Position numbers and translations under genes: made by a program. A stretch of DNA of 64,000 nucleotides, taken from positions 17,486,991-17,550,990 of the forward strand of contig CP136061.1 in the NCBI GenBank assembly GCA_032622095.1, read 5' to 3'. The stretch is from Siphonodentalium dalli (taxonomy: Eukaryota; Mollusca; Scaphopoda; Gadilida; Siphonodentaliidae). Of the stretch, positions 1 to 10,415 are shown piece after piece. The notes beneath the pieces are model-generated. The model was not told the origin of the DNA and made no database searches. It worked only from the letters and a program-made list of their open reading frames with translations. How positions within the stretch are numbered: the first letter of the stretch is position 1; every line of letters begins with the position of its first letter.

Positions 1-73
1 ACTATTTTGCTAACTACGATGTAGTTCTACTATGGGTATACATGTTTAACACATGAAATTACGTTTGAAACTT

Positions 74-138
74 TACACCCACAGTAGAAATTTATACCCA
101 CAGTAGGAAGCTGTATACCCACAGTAGGGTGTAAAGAT
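74..138. repeat. Short tandem repeat around acccacagtag
   Basis: The word acccacagtag occurs three times at a spacing of about 20 bp. A reverse-complement-like form (ctactatgggtata) lies just upstream near 27-40, so the block could fold. No coding potential is seen. Confidence 0.6.
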
Positions 139-140
139 GA

Positions 141-273
141 AATTTACAAAATAGGTGTTATACACACAATAGAACAGGCAATTATGGTATAAAAATATTT
201 AGACTTTAACTCGGGACGAATAAATCGCCGGAAAACAAACGACAGTTGGCGCTGACGATAGTTTGGTGCATAT
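141..273. other. Short unassigned stretch
   Basis: AT-rich sequence between two simple tandem repeats. I see no open frame, splice site pair or known repeat in it. Confidence 0.4.
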
Positions 274-622
274 ACTCATTACATATAATACTCATTACAT
301 ATAATACTCATTACATATAATACTCATTACATATCATACTCATTACATATCATACTCATTACATATAATACTCATTACATATAATACTCATTACATATCA
401 TACTCATTACATATCATACTCATTACATATAATGCTCATTACATATAATACTCATTACATATAATACTCATTACATAATATACTCATTACATATAATACT
501 CATTACATATAATACTCATTACATATAATACTCATTACACTCATTACATATAATGCTCATTACATATAATACCCATTACACTCATTACATATAATACTCA
601 TTACATATAATACTCATTACAT
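274..622. repeat. 16-bp tandem repeat (tactcattacatataa)
   Basis: About 21 copies of a 16-bp unit, tactcattacatataa, with scattered single-base changes (for example tatcat, tgctcat) and a few partial units near 535-580. It ends directly before the open frame that leads into the EGF exon. It is a microsatellite-like array and supplies no coding sequence. Confidence 0.95.
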
Positions 623-754
623 GAATGAAGTTGCGTGTTGCCAATTTGGATACAACATCGATCACAATTATTTCGTTTACAAAGATTAGTCGAAAAAGCG
701 GAATAGTGTACGTACTTTTAAGCTGCATTTCGTTCTTATTTTTCCTGACTTCAG

Positions 755-1174
755 ATGGAGATGACTGCACGCCCAACCCATGCAACAATGGCGCAACGTG
801 TACTGATTTGTTCAATGGATTCAGTTGTATCTGTACCGCCGGATTCACCGGGGGTAACTGTTCAATAAACATCGACGATTGCTCTCCAAACCCGTGCAAT
901 AACGGAGGAGCATGTTCCGACCTGGTGAATGTCTATAACTGCATATGCGTTGCTGGCTATACTGGCAGTGACTGTTCAATCAACATAGATGACTGCTCTC
1001 CAAACCCGTGCAGCAACGGGGGTACATGTACCGACCTGGTGTATGGCTATACATGCACATGCGCAGCTGGCTACACTGGAAGTGACTGTTTAGTAAATAT
1101 AAATGGCTGCTCGCCAGATCCGTGCAATAAAGGGACCGCATGTGTCGACTCTGTGAATGGCCATTGTGCCAACG
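755..1174 (+). CDS. Exon with three and a half EGF-like repeats (secreted or membrane protein)
   Basis: The exon encodes three full EGF-like modules of exactly 38 residues each (starting near 760, 871 and 985) and a fourth from 1099 that stops after its fourth cysteine. Cysteine spacing is canonical. The pattern C-x-D-x4-[FY]-x-C, the Asp/Asn hydroxylation signature of calcium-binding EGF modules, is present in modules 1-3 (CTDLFNGFSC, CSDLVNVYNC, CTDLVYGYTC). Modules 1 and 3 also fit the O-fucose pattern C2-x4-[ST]-C3. Boundaries are inferred from splice signals: a T-rich tract ending tgacttcag before 755 and donor gtaagt at 1175. Both junctions are phase 1 and the length (420 bp) is a multiple of three, the usual symmetric layout of shuffled extracellular modules. 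An upstream ATG at 625 is in frame and its product has a hydrophobic run before the EGFs, but that run coincides with the polypyrimidine tract, so I doubt it is a real signal peptide. Module 4 has lost a residue before its last cysteine. Partners and exact function are unknown. Confidence 0.75.
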
Positions 1175-1350
1175 GTAAGTGATATTTTCACCCGCCAGTC
1201 TATCTTGTCGGTTTAATGATGATTAAGCCAATCGATATGGATCTCCTTCAGTGTTATGTAGATGGCAGTCAATCATTTCGACGAAATGTGTGGTCAGCCA
1301 AGACTTTGAAAATACGGAGGCGTTCCGCGTTCGCGGTTGGTATAACTAAA
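1175..1350. other. Start of inferred intron 1
   Basis: Begins with donor gtaagt. Nothing else is recognised before the 31-bp array. Confidence 0.5.
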
Positions 1351-1882
1351 CAAGATATAAAGTTTGTTAAACCAGTATAAACAAGATATAAAGTTTGTTA
1401 AACCAGTATAATCAAGATATAAAGTTTGTTAAACCAGTATAATCAAGATATAAAGTTTGTTAAACCAGTAGAATCAAGATATAAAGTTTGTTAAACCAGT
1501 ATAATCAAGATATAAAGTTTGTTAAACCAGTATAATCAAGATATAAAGTTTGTTAAACCAGTAGAATCAAGATATAAAGTTTGTTAAACCAGTAGAATCA
1601 AGATATAAAGTTTGTTAAACCAGTATAATCAAGATATAAAGTTTGTTAAACCAGTAGAATCAAGATATAAAGTTTGTTAAACCAGTATAATCAAGATATA
1701 AAGTTTGTTAAACCAGTATAATCAAGATATAAAGTTTGTTAAACCAGTAGAATCAAGATATAAAGTTTGTTAAACCAGTATAATCAAGATATAAAGTTTG
1801 TTAAACCAGTATAATCAAGATATAAAGTTTGTTAAACCAGTAGAATCAAGATATAAAGTTTGTTAAACCAGTAGAATCAAGA
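1351..1882. repeat. 31-bp minisatellite, array 1
   Basis: About 17 head-to-tail copies of a 31-bp unit containing agatataaagtttgttaaa. Variation is almost limited to one site (agtataatc versus agtagaatc), so the array is young or homogenised. It lies within inferred intron 1 of the EGF/lectin-like gene. Confidence 0.95.
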
Positions 1883-1929
1883 AATCACGAAAAATAGAAG
1901 GAATTTGTTCTTGTTTTCATTATACATTA

Positions 1930-2182
1930 TACAATTTTTAGGACATAAAATAAAAAACATCCATTACCCTGCAGGGAGCCCCACACATACATAGAAGCAT
2001 ACAGAAGAGTGTCGTCTGCTCATGTTTGTCTGGGGCTCTGTATGGGTGAAAATATAAATTGTTAAAGAATACAAGAAAACATTATTAAAATTGTAAAAAA
2101 TTGTTAGGCCAATGCATTCTTTTATATATGCGAGGCGACCTATGGTCGACTCGCATATATAAGGGAATGCATTGGCACAGGG
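1930..2182. mobile_element. Foldback MITE, copy 1 (left end missing)
   Basis: The right end is a palindromic hairpin of about 70 bp whose arms read ccaatgcattct and gaatgcattgg around a tatatgcgaggcgacc core, followed by cacaggg. The interior (ggacataaaataaaaaacat, then a segment with gccccacacat) matches copy 2 at 7657-8023 almost base for base. The left hairpin is absent, so this copy is truncated. No open frame. It sits in inferred intron 1. Confidence 0.8.
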
Positions 2183-2542
2183 TAAAAAAATCCCGACTTA
2201 CGACTGGATTTGATATGGCGGCACCATGCATAAATAAATACCGTAATTATTCAAATGTGGCCACCTAAATAAAGATGTATGGGTTAGGTGGTATACCATA
2301 AGACATTATTCGTACAAGTTGTTATTTGTTAGTTCCAATGATATTCACATTCCGAACACCTTGTGTTGTTTTAAAGACAATATTCGCCATCCTCCAAAAG
2401 AACGGCATACGGCTTCCACATTTGAGCAACGCTCGAGTAAGAATGAATATATCAGGGTGTTCATGGCAAAACATGGATCGCTTTTGGACAAAAGTTGATC
2501 AATTGTTTATTATTCTGACGTCATTTTACTGATTCAATCCAC
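2183..2542. other. Unassigned intron 1 sequence
   Basis: AT-rich. A short open frame here shows no recognisable domain, and I see no other feature. Confidence 0.35.
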
Positions 2543-2950
2543 GGTGCTATCCGAGCATAGCATAATATCAGTCATACTATTTAATCATGGTATGGTACCA
2601 TCCGGGGATATTATGATATCAGCCATACTATCTAATCACTGTAGGGTGATATCCGACCATAGCAGATTATCAGCCATGCTATCGGTTCATTCCAGGGTGC
2701 TATCCGAACATAGCAGAATATTAGCCAAACCATATAATCATTGTACGGTGCCATCCGACCATAGCAGAATATTAGCCGTACTATATAATCATTGTAGGTT
2801 GTCATCCGAGCATAGCAGAATATTTGCCATACTATATAATAATTGTATGGTGCCATCCGGGCATATCAGAATATCAGCAGTATTATCAATTCATTCCAGG
2901 TTGCCATCCGAGTATAGCAGGCTATCAGCCATACTATCTGGCTGGAGGAT
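2543..2950. repeat. 51-bp minisatellite spanning a splice acceptor
   Basis: Eight units start at 2543, 2594, 2645, 2696, 2747, 2798, 2849 and 2900, an exact 51-bp step. Each carries a form of ccatccgagcatagcagaat. Because 51 is a multiple of three, several frames stay open across the array on both strands; these are by-products. The last unit overlaps the beginning of the lectin-like exon at 2900. The unit at 2696 is preceded by the same attccag as the used acceptor. Confidence 0.95.
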
Positions 2951-3103
2951 TGTATTGTATGAAATACACCACATCGACCCTGCTCACAGCCGCGGATGCC
3001 ACGATAGCGTGTAACAATGAAGCTTCACACCTACCAACACTCGTTAGCAGAGAAATGATGGATGAATTCAGTAGCTTGATGACTGATTACTTCGGCCAAA
3101 CAA
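2900..3103 (+). CDS. Exon with the N-terminal half of a C-type-lectin-like domain
   Basis: Translated from phase 1, this exon begins G-C-H-P and continues to GGLYCMKY, then LLTAADATIAC and HLPTLVSREMMDEF. This is the usual order for the first half of a C-type-lectin-like domain: a cysteine pair, a t/w-x-x-A helix ending in Cys, then H-L plus an acidic helix. The acceptor is inferred at attccag ending 2899, the donor at gtagcg starting 3104. The exon is 204 bp, phase 1 at both ends, so it joins in frame to the EGF exon upstream and to 7411 downstream. The first 17 codons derive from the eighth unit of the 51-bp minisatellite. Read through, the frame hits a stop at 3118, which supports an intron here. 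The acceptor choice is inference; no transcript is available. Confidence 0.65.
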
Positions 3104-3105
3104 GT

Positions 3106-3778
3106 AGCGTAATTTATTGATTTCTAATGAGCTATATGCAGGGACGTTGATAGGGGGTTCCAACTGGGGGGTGGGTGATACCATAAAGTTTCCAACTATA
3201 TACGATTTGGTCTAACAAAATTTCCAACTATATATGATTTGGTTTTGAGTAATGCAAAATTCCAATATGGCTTAATAGCTTAATAGTTTGGGTTTCTATA
3301 TGTTCTTTTTAAGAGTATGGACTGTGTAGATAAAGACAATAGTAACAAGAGTCCATGTTTTATGTATTGAGTACACTGCATGCAGTACATTATACATGAT
3401 ATTAATCAAAATATTTTTGAGGAACGAATGCGAGTTAAATGTATTCAAATTCCAAGGAGTCACAAGTTATAACTCACACAATGGTGACAAATATGCACGC
3501 TGAATGATTGTTATATTGTTAAAGCTGTCCTCTGAAAGATACGAAGGTTTGACATTACTAATAGACTAGTTACCACGAATCTATGGTCGGTAAAACACAC
3601 CAGTCTGAACTCGAAGGAAATGCTTTGCTTTTAGTTTCATATATGTGTTCAGGTAATGAGCATTACTGGAATTGATTTACTCAATTGACTGTGTATTAAC
3701 TTGTAATATTGACAGTACATCGCTACCTTTTGGACACATTTAAATAAACTGATTAATACACTGCTATGAGAGGAACTA
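3106..3778. other. Unassigned intron 2 sequence
   Basis: No recognisable domain, repeat or RNA gene is seen up to the next tandem array. Confidence 0.35.
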
Positions 3779-4118
3779 AATATATAATTTACTTTAACGC
3801 ACTACACACGTTATATAATTTACTTTAACGCCCTACACACGTTATATAATTTGCTTTAACGCACTACAGACGTTATATAATTTACTTTAACGCACTACGC
3901 ACGTTATATAATTTACTTTAACGCACTACACACGTTATATAATTTACTTTAACGCACTACACACGTTATAAAATTTACATTAACGCACTACACACGTTAT
4001 ATAATTTACATTAACGCACTACACACGTTATATAATTTACTTTAACGCACTACACACGTTATATAATTAACTTTAACGCACTACACACGTTATATAATTT
4101 ACTTTAACGCACTTCATG
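3779..4118. repeat. 31-bp minisatellite, array 2
   Basis: About 11 copies of a 31-bp unit containing tttactttaacgcactacac. The period is the same as array 1 and array 3 but the sequence is unrelated. It lies in inferred intron 2. Confidence 0.95.
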
Positions 4119-5167
4119 AAATATAAGCAGACGATAGACAGAAAGATTCCTGTTCATTGGAAGAAACTATTCTGATAATAAGTTCAACAAACTTTCCATG
4201 GGGAACCACTCGTTGATCGGTATGTAGTATAATGGTCGAGCTTCTATTGTACAAGACCCTCCACAATCTCCAGTACCTCATGACAATCTTATTGGAAATT
4301 GAGTCATGATATGTCCAACTATTGAACATTTTATGGTCCTCATTGGGGTGAGACACCCCACACCCCCTGTAGCAACGTCGCAAACAATATGCGGCTTAAG
4401 TTCTCGTACTAAACTTTACAAGTGTAAACTTCTCACTTAAAGGTGGTCTATCTCTTCCTATAACAAATGTGTTTATAGATTCCTCCATAATATATACGAA
4501 TTGAAGACTACTGTTCAGACACCCTTCTATCGATTAATATGGAATATATTTCGAATATATTCTGGTATAAACATGTGTGATCGTTTATATAACGACTAAT
4601 AGTGGTTAATGTTAACAGAGACCAAAAATATTATAGTGTAATTTGTCATACATGTACATAGACGTGTATTAGACCCATTATCGCTTATAACTAGGGAACA
4701 AAACAATACAGACAGTCAATCTGGAACATTTGACATTCAGTGCGTAGCAGTGGGGCGCTAATAATCTCTATCCATATCTGATATCGTCTGAATAGACTGT
4801 TCTCAAAATAGTAAGAAATATATGTCCCATTTGCTAATCGCATTATATTAGAAATTATTCGAAATCAAATCAATATTAATTGATAGAACCGTTTCCGGAC
4901 AGGGGTCTTCAATTCATATTTATTATTTTATACCCACGAAACTATATGTAACATTTTGTTTGAAGAGATATACGATTGTTAAGGAGTTTGATTATCTTAT
5001 TCAGTCTAGTTTCTCATATGGCTGCTAAAACGAAAACTCTATGAATTCAAGCAAGAAATTCAGTACACCAAACTCTATGAATTCACAGTGACCTTGTACG
5101 TTTAAGAAATAACTCTTTTTTCCATTAAGGTTATGTAGTTATAACCGGAAAGTTGGAAGAGAAATTA
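4119..5167. other. Unassigned intron 2 sequence
   Basis: AT-rich and without a recognised coding or repeat feature. A - strand open frame of about 90 codons near 4114-4383 has no domain and is not supported. The block gataataagttcaacaa near 4155 recurs near 6355, so some dispersed repeat material is present. Confidence 0.35.
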
Positions 5168-5199
5168 TGTAACGTGTGTAGTGCGTTAAAGTAAATTTG
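5168..5199 (-). repeat. Single inverted copy of the array-2 31-bp unit
   Basis: The sequence cgtgtgtagtgcgttaaagt is the reverse complement of the unit at 3779-4118. A lone inverted copy about 1 kb from the array suggests a breakpoint or a seed of that satellite. Confidence 0.8.
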
Positions 5200-5353
5200 T
5201 CTTCAAATATTTCGGTTATAACTCATTCAGTAACAAGGAACCACGAGGTGATATACAATTGTAAGATGTTTAGCATTGAATATTTTGTTGGAAATTTTTC
5301 AAATATTTTCAAAATCCGTCCCAATGAGGACATGACTTAGCTATTGATCATGT

Positions 5354-5660
5354 TGACTACACAATATGAGTGTTCACATAACGTTGACTACACAATATGA
5401 GTGTTCACATTATATTTACTACACACTATGAGTGTTTATATTATGTCGACTACACAATATGAGTGTTTACATTATGTCGACTCCACACTATGAGTGTTCA
5501 CATTATGTTGACTACACAATATGAGTGTTCACATTATGTCGACTACACAATATGAGTGCTCACATTATGTTGATTACACACTATGCGTGTTCACATTATA
5601 GTGACTACACAATATGAGTGTTCACATTATGTTGATTAGACACTATGAATGTTCACACAA
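5354..5660. repeat. 31-bp minisatellite, array 3
   Basis: About ten copies of a 31-bp unit containing gactacacaatatgagtgtt, with unit starts at 5354, 5385 and 5416. More diverged than array 1. It is the third unrelated 31-bp array in the same inferred intron-bearing region. Confidence 0.95.
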
Positions 5661-6408
5661 TGCTTTGGGACATGTTCCCCACCCCATTTAAATATTGTGT
5701 TATTTGACACAAACAAGAGTATTCTCATGCGGTCTCAAGCTACAAATGTGTGGCACAAGGACGACAGGCAACAATTGCGTTTCTGCACACATAATAATTG
5801 GACCAAACATTGCTAGGTAATTATGTATTTATTGTTCCAGACATCCAATTACAACACAAATATTTTAAAAACAATTTTAATGTTGTTTGCAGTGCTATGT
5901 TGATAATATTACATATCAACTTGTCCTACAAATACAAAATACAAATGCGTTATGAACATGTGGCATCCTCATTTCAGTTACCCCTCTAACACGTCGAAAC
6001 CATATTAAATAATTGCACAGAAATTTAAATATTAAACAAAATGATATAAATAAACAGATAATTCAATATTAAACAAATTAACATCTCTCATGTAGCACTT
6101 CATAGTCCATAAAGGTTATTTTATACATGCTATAGAGTCTAAATATTAGGTTGGAACCCTCAACATAGCCTTTAAGATTGACATGTCTAAGTATACTTTA
6201 ACACTTTCTATATTAAATGGATTCTCCCACTCAGTTATAAAAGTATTTATTGGAATGGTCTATTATTCACATGGATGGGTTTCAGGGAAAACACGTATAC
6301 GCCATATAATACAAGTTCAAAATGAGTCAAATTTGTTGAAGGTACAATGTTCAGATAATAAGTTCAACAAGCGACCTGTTCAACGTATTATCTGAATATT
6401 TCCTACGG
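5661..6408. other. Unassigned intron 2 sequence
   Basis: Two short open frames without domains lie here. A small potential hairpin surrounds gataataagttcaacaa near 6355-6397. Nothing else is recognised. Confidence 0.3.
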
Positions 6409-7003
6409 GATAACTACTCGTCAATGAGTATACAGTATATATAGAGGATCTACAACGAGTTCCCAGTTTATAGATTTGTGTGACCCACAGATCGACTGCT
6501 CTGGACATCATTAGTGAAGTTTCCGCTGCCGGGGTTCAAGACGGGGTGCCTCTATGATGTGGGACCGGGATGCGAGCATCCACCTGCTCATATATTATAA
6601 ATTTATAGGTATCACAAAACGAATATGAAACATAAATCATAACACAAAAATTGTATGTGTTCTTTGAGTTTCTGCTATTTTTTAATTTCCTATTCTTTAT
6701 GACTATATCAGAAACTGCCTATACAGCAATTTATATTAGATTATGTCAGCTTCCGGTGGGTAAGACATGGTACCTATATTTGTGGACTCTTCTGCTATAG
6801 GGCACCCCCTCTACTCACATCTGTGGGTCACACTAAGCTACGGGATAACTACTCGTCAATAAATTTATAGTATATAGAGGATCTACAACGAGTCCCCATT
6901 TCTAGCGGAATTTACAAAAAGGGTGCAGTAAATTAGGTCTAATTTACTGGATGAGTTGTGTAAATTCCGCTATAAACTGGGGACGAGTTGTACATTGTAT
7001 TTA
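6409..7003. repeat. Direct and inverted duplication with a 100-bp hairpin
   Basis: The block from gggataactactcgtcaat to gatctacaacgagt occurs at 6410-6465 and again at 6840-6892. Near 6480 gtgtgacccacagat faces atctgtgggtcacac near 6820. A hairpin of about 100 bp follows (6885-6990), with arms agcggaatttac and gtaaattccgct and outer arms with gtcccc/ggggac. This looks like a foldback element or its remains. Confidence 0.7.
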
Positions 7004-7410
7004 CTACATGATTCAAAACCTCGACAAAAGCTACTTATATCAATAAAGGGAATGCGTAACTAGCATCGTTGTTTGTTCGTAAAGAAATAGTCACAATAAA
7101 TACAGACTCTTTGGCGTATTTAATGGCGTATAGTTAATGATATAACTTTTCATACTCTTCGTTCATTATAATTTGTTGCAAAAATATTGGAACCCATAGT
7201 ACTTTGAGAGGTAGCATGCGGAATGTAAACAGTCGACAAACCGGAACTCAAAGGTCACCTGGCACTATTACCTGTTATTAAACGAACGTTTAATATCACA
7301 ATTTATAGAATGGGTTTAATGAATGGAATAAGGGTAGGATCATGTAATACAGATGGTTAATACATTGCATGGTTAAAGTATTCAGTGTTATATGTGATAT
7401 TTCATTCCAG
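7004..7410. other. End of inferred intron 2
   Basis: No repeat or domain recognised. It ends in gatatttcattccag, a good splice acceptor. Confidence 0.4.
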
Positions 7411-7619
7411 GCCATGTCTATGTTGACGGGTTCATGACCCATGGAAACAACACGTTCTACGCGTGGGATGGACAACCTCTGCCGTATATTGAGTGGATTT
7501 CGGATCATTATTTCGCCCCATTGAAAATCTACATGAAGTTCGCTTACGACATCGACGGGAGGCGAAAACTGGATTCAGCCCAAGGTGGCGTCGCACGGGC
7601 ATATGTGTGTGAGTTATAG
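7411..7619 (+). CDS. Terminal exon with the C-terminal half of a C-type-lectin-like domain
   Basis: From phase 1 this exon reads HVYVDGFMTHG, then NTFYAWDGQPLPYIEW and ends VARAYVCEL followed by TAG at 7617-7619. The F-x-W-x-D-G-x-P-L-x-Y-x-x-W pattern and the closing Y-V-C-E are typical of the second half of a C-type-lectin-like domain. It completes the domain begun in 2900-3103. The acceptor attccag at 7404-7410 gives phase 1, matching the phase-1 donor at 3104. Only one cysteine is present, so the usual inner disulfide (third cysteine) is missing, and no EPN/QPD or WND carbohydrate-binding motif is seen; sugar binding is therefore doubtful. The last 13 codons are duplicated about 450 bp downstream beyond a MITE. 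Confidence 0.7.
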
Positions 7620-7648
7620 TGAGAAGCATCAGGGAAACTCATATGGCT
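7581..7648 (+). repeat. 68-bp duplicated exon tail, copy 1
   Basis: This segment covers the last codons of the lectin-like exon and about 30 bp of downstream sequence. The same 68 bp recur at 8033-8100 with only a few differences. The two copies flank the foldback MITE at 7657-8023. Confidence 0.9.
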
Positions 7649-7656
7649 ACAATAGA

Positions 7657-8023
7657 ATGTGTCAATGCATTCTCTTATATATGCGAGTCGACCATATGTC
7701 GCCTCGCATATATAAGAGAATGCATTGGCCTAACAATTTTTTATCATTTTTTTAAAATAAATGTTTCTTACAAATTTTAAGACATAAAATAAAAAACATC
7801 CATTACCCTGCAGTGAGCCCCACACATATATAGAAGCATATAGAAGAGTGCCGTCTGCTCATGTTTGTCTGGGGCTCTGTATGGGTGAAATTATAAAGTT
7901 GTTAAAGAATACAAGATAAAATTATTAAAATTGTAAAAAATTGTTAGGCCAATTGCATTCTCTTATATATGCGAGGCGACATATGGTCGACTCAGATATA
8001 TAAGATAATGCATTGGCACAGGG
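7657..8023. mobile_element. Foldback MITE, copy 2
   Basis: Both ends are palindromic hairpins of about 70 bp (arms aatgcattctcttatatatg and the complement) in inverted orientation. The left reads gcgagtcgacc then gtcgcctcgc; the right reads gcgaggcgac then gtcgactc and ends cacaggg. The interior matches copy 1, including the gccccacacat segment. There is no transposase frame. Confidence 0.85.
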
Positions 8024-8032
8024 TAAAAAATT

Positions 8033-8100
8033 CAAGGTGGCGTCGCACGGGCATATGTGTGCGAGTCATAGTGAGAAGCATCAGGGAAACTCATATGGCT
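8033..8100 (+). pseudogene. 68-bp duplicated exon tail, copy 2
   Basis: Near-identical to 7581-7648. It retains the coding frame for VARAYVCE but changes the residue before the stop (Leu to Ser). With no acceptor or upstream lectin sequence attached, it is best read as a broken duplicate of the exon end. Confidence 0.8.
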
Positions 8101-9090
8101 AAACTAGAATTTGCATGTACAGGGACATAGCGACAGAGGGTTGGGTGTCTCACCCCTCAACCTTGGCAAATATTTGCAACAGTTGAAATTTGCATGCTTG
8201 ACATAGTGTTAGCTGGAGATTTCAGACCGAAAGTATGTTTAATTTGTTGGTTTTGAACCAATTAAACGCGAGTACAGTTGTGATCTTATTGGAATAATAT
8301 GTTTGGAGGAGAAATGCGTTTCAAAAAATTTAGGATCGGTAATATTGCATTTTCATTGAAACAGATTGATATTGTCAACCGAAAAGTTCACTTGAAGTTC
8401 GAATATGTGTACAGTGTCAGGTCAAACAAAAGATTCTTGATGATGAATTTGACTTTATAATGGAACGCTCTTATATACTAATTTGAGCGATGGCCATTTT
8501 AATATGAGTTAGCGCTAACACAGAATGCGCTCCATCGCATTCGTGAACAACTGATTATTTCTTGCCCAACAATGGAGATGTGTGATTGTTTAATATCATA
8601 TGTTTCTACATAACATATTATTTTGTAATTAAAATGTTCATCTGATACCACAAAGTGAACAGTGAGTGTTTCGTTTAAACATGTAACATATAGTGTATAT
8701 TCTGTGGCTTGTTATTGAAAATAGCAAATATCACATGGTTGTGGTTAGGAATTTCTAAAATATAATATTTTTGGTAAATATAAATATAGCGAAATAAAAC
8801 TCATATGCCTGTGACTATCGACAAAGTTGATATACCATCATTGCTTTATATATAGATATACCATCTTTGCAGTTTTCCAAAACTCCATGATCAGATCTTC
8901 AGATGAGAACTGTCCTTCACAATTTCAGTCACTAACACCACTAATATTAGATAATAATTATCGAAGCTTACAATAATGTACGTGCATTGTAATATTAAAC
9001 ATGGTGTGTGGTTTAATTGTTTTAATGAATTTAAGCATAAAATAATACAAATTATGATAGCTCGAAACATAGAATAGTTTGAAAAAAATT
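8101..9090. other. Unassigned AT-rich stretch
   Basis: No convincing open frame, repeat or RNA gene. A block with gggtgtctcacccc near 8147 resembles ggggtgagacacccc near 4345 and may be dispersed repeat. Confidence 0.35.
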
Positions 9091-9096
9091 ATCAGA

Positions 9097-9525
9097 GATC
9101 AATATGGCCGATGCATATGAAATGTGGTTACCAATATACTATCAATCAGAGATAATTATGGCCGATGCACATGGAACGTGGTTACCAAAATACTATCAAT
9201 CAGAGATAAATATGGCTGATGCACATGGAACGTGGTTACCAAAATACTATAAATCAGAGAGATAAATATGGCCGATGTGCATGGAACGTGGTTACTCAAA
9301 ATACTATCAATCAGAGAACAATATGGCCGATGTACATGGAACGTGGTTACCAAAATACTATCAATCAGAGATAAATCTGGCCGATGTGCATGGAACGTGG
9401 TCACCAAAATACTCTCAATCAGAGATCAATATGGCCGATGTGCATGGAACGTGGTTACCAAAATACTATAAATCAGAGATAAATATGGCCGATGTACATG
9501 GAACGTGGTTACCAAAATTCTTTCA
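9097..9525. repeat. 54-bp minisatellite
   Basis: About eight copies of a 54-bp unit containing atggccgatgcacatggaac and ggttaccaaaatactatc. The period is a multiple of three, so frames stay open on both strands over the array; they encode only the repeat and are not genes. Confidence 0.95.
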
Positions 9526-9904
9526 TCCTGTACTTATATAACAACATGGAAATAGGATTATAAAATAAAAGCAAGGGAGTTAACCATCAGCTAATTTATT
9601 ACGAGTTCGATAAAATATTCGAGATCATGATGCAAGTTGTGTTTTTTTTTATTCTACAATTTTGTGTCAGATAAGATATATACATGGCTATCACCTTCAT
9701 TGACACTATAGCTACATTTAATGTGATTTAGGTCTGATGAATAACCAGTAATGATCCAGACATCACCCGCAACGGATCGTTGACGTAATCTACGTCATCT
9801 TTCAACAAGAAAAGTTCCGAAATGTGTTCCACTAGAGATGTACAATACAATTATGTATTCAATTGCTGGGATGCCATTGAATACACGATTCTCATGTCAA
9901 TGGG

Positions 9905-10415
9905 CGTGAACTAATTATGTTATATAGTATGTATTGTGTGATAACCGGTCAGTACATATGTTATCTAGCATGAAGATCATTATGAAGTATTATAAATAGT
10001 ATCTGTTATATAATATAGAATGAATATTATTATGAATTACAGTATGTATTATATGTTATTTAGCATGAACATCATTATGAATTATAGGAAGTATTATAAG
10101 TTATCTGACATGAATTACATTATGAATTATATTATAACTATTATATGTTATATAGTACGAATATCATAATGAATTATAGTAACTATTATATGTTATTTAG
10201 CATGAACATCATAATGAATTATATGAAGTATTATATGTTATCTGACATGAATATCATTATGAATTATATTATAAGTATTATATGCTATATAATGTAGAAT
10301 GAATATTATTATGAATTACAGTAAGTATTATATATTATTTAGCATGAACATTATAATGAATTATAGGAAGTATTTTATGATATCTGACATGAATATCATT
10401 ATGAATAAAAGTAAG
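9905..10415. repeat. Degenerate tandem repeat around catgaatatcattatgaatt
   Basis: About nine imperfect units of roughly 45-60 bp with the core catgaatatcattatgaatt followed by atagtaagtattat. The same family recurs at 17268-17395. The uneven spacing indicates an old, decaying array. Confidence 0.85.

Noticed and set aside
625-754. Signal peptide encoded from the ATG at 625
   Set aside because: The hydrophobic run is made by the polypyrimidine tract before a good acceptor at 754, and the exon phase fits splicing. I kept it only as an alternative.
2544-3014. 156-codon open frame on the + strand
   Set aside because: It is a translation of the 51-bp minisatellite, whose period is a multiple of three. 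Only the last unit overlaps a plausible exon, in another frame.
9156-9541. Three overlapping open frames on both strands
   Set aside because: All arise from the 54-bp tandem repeat and encode only that repeat.
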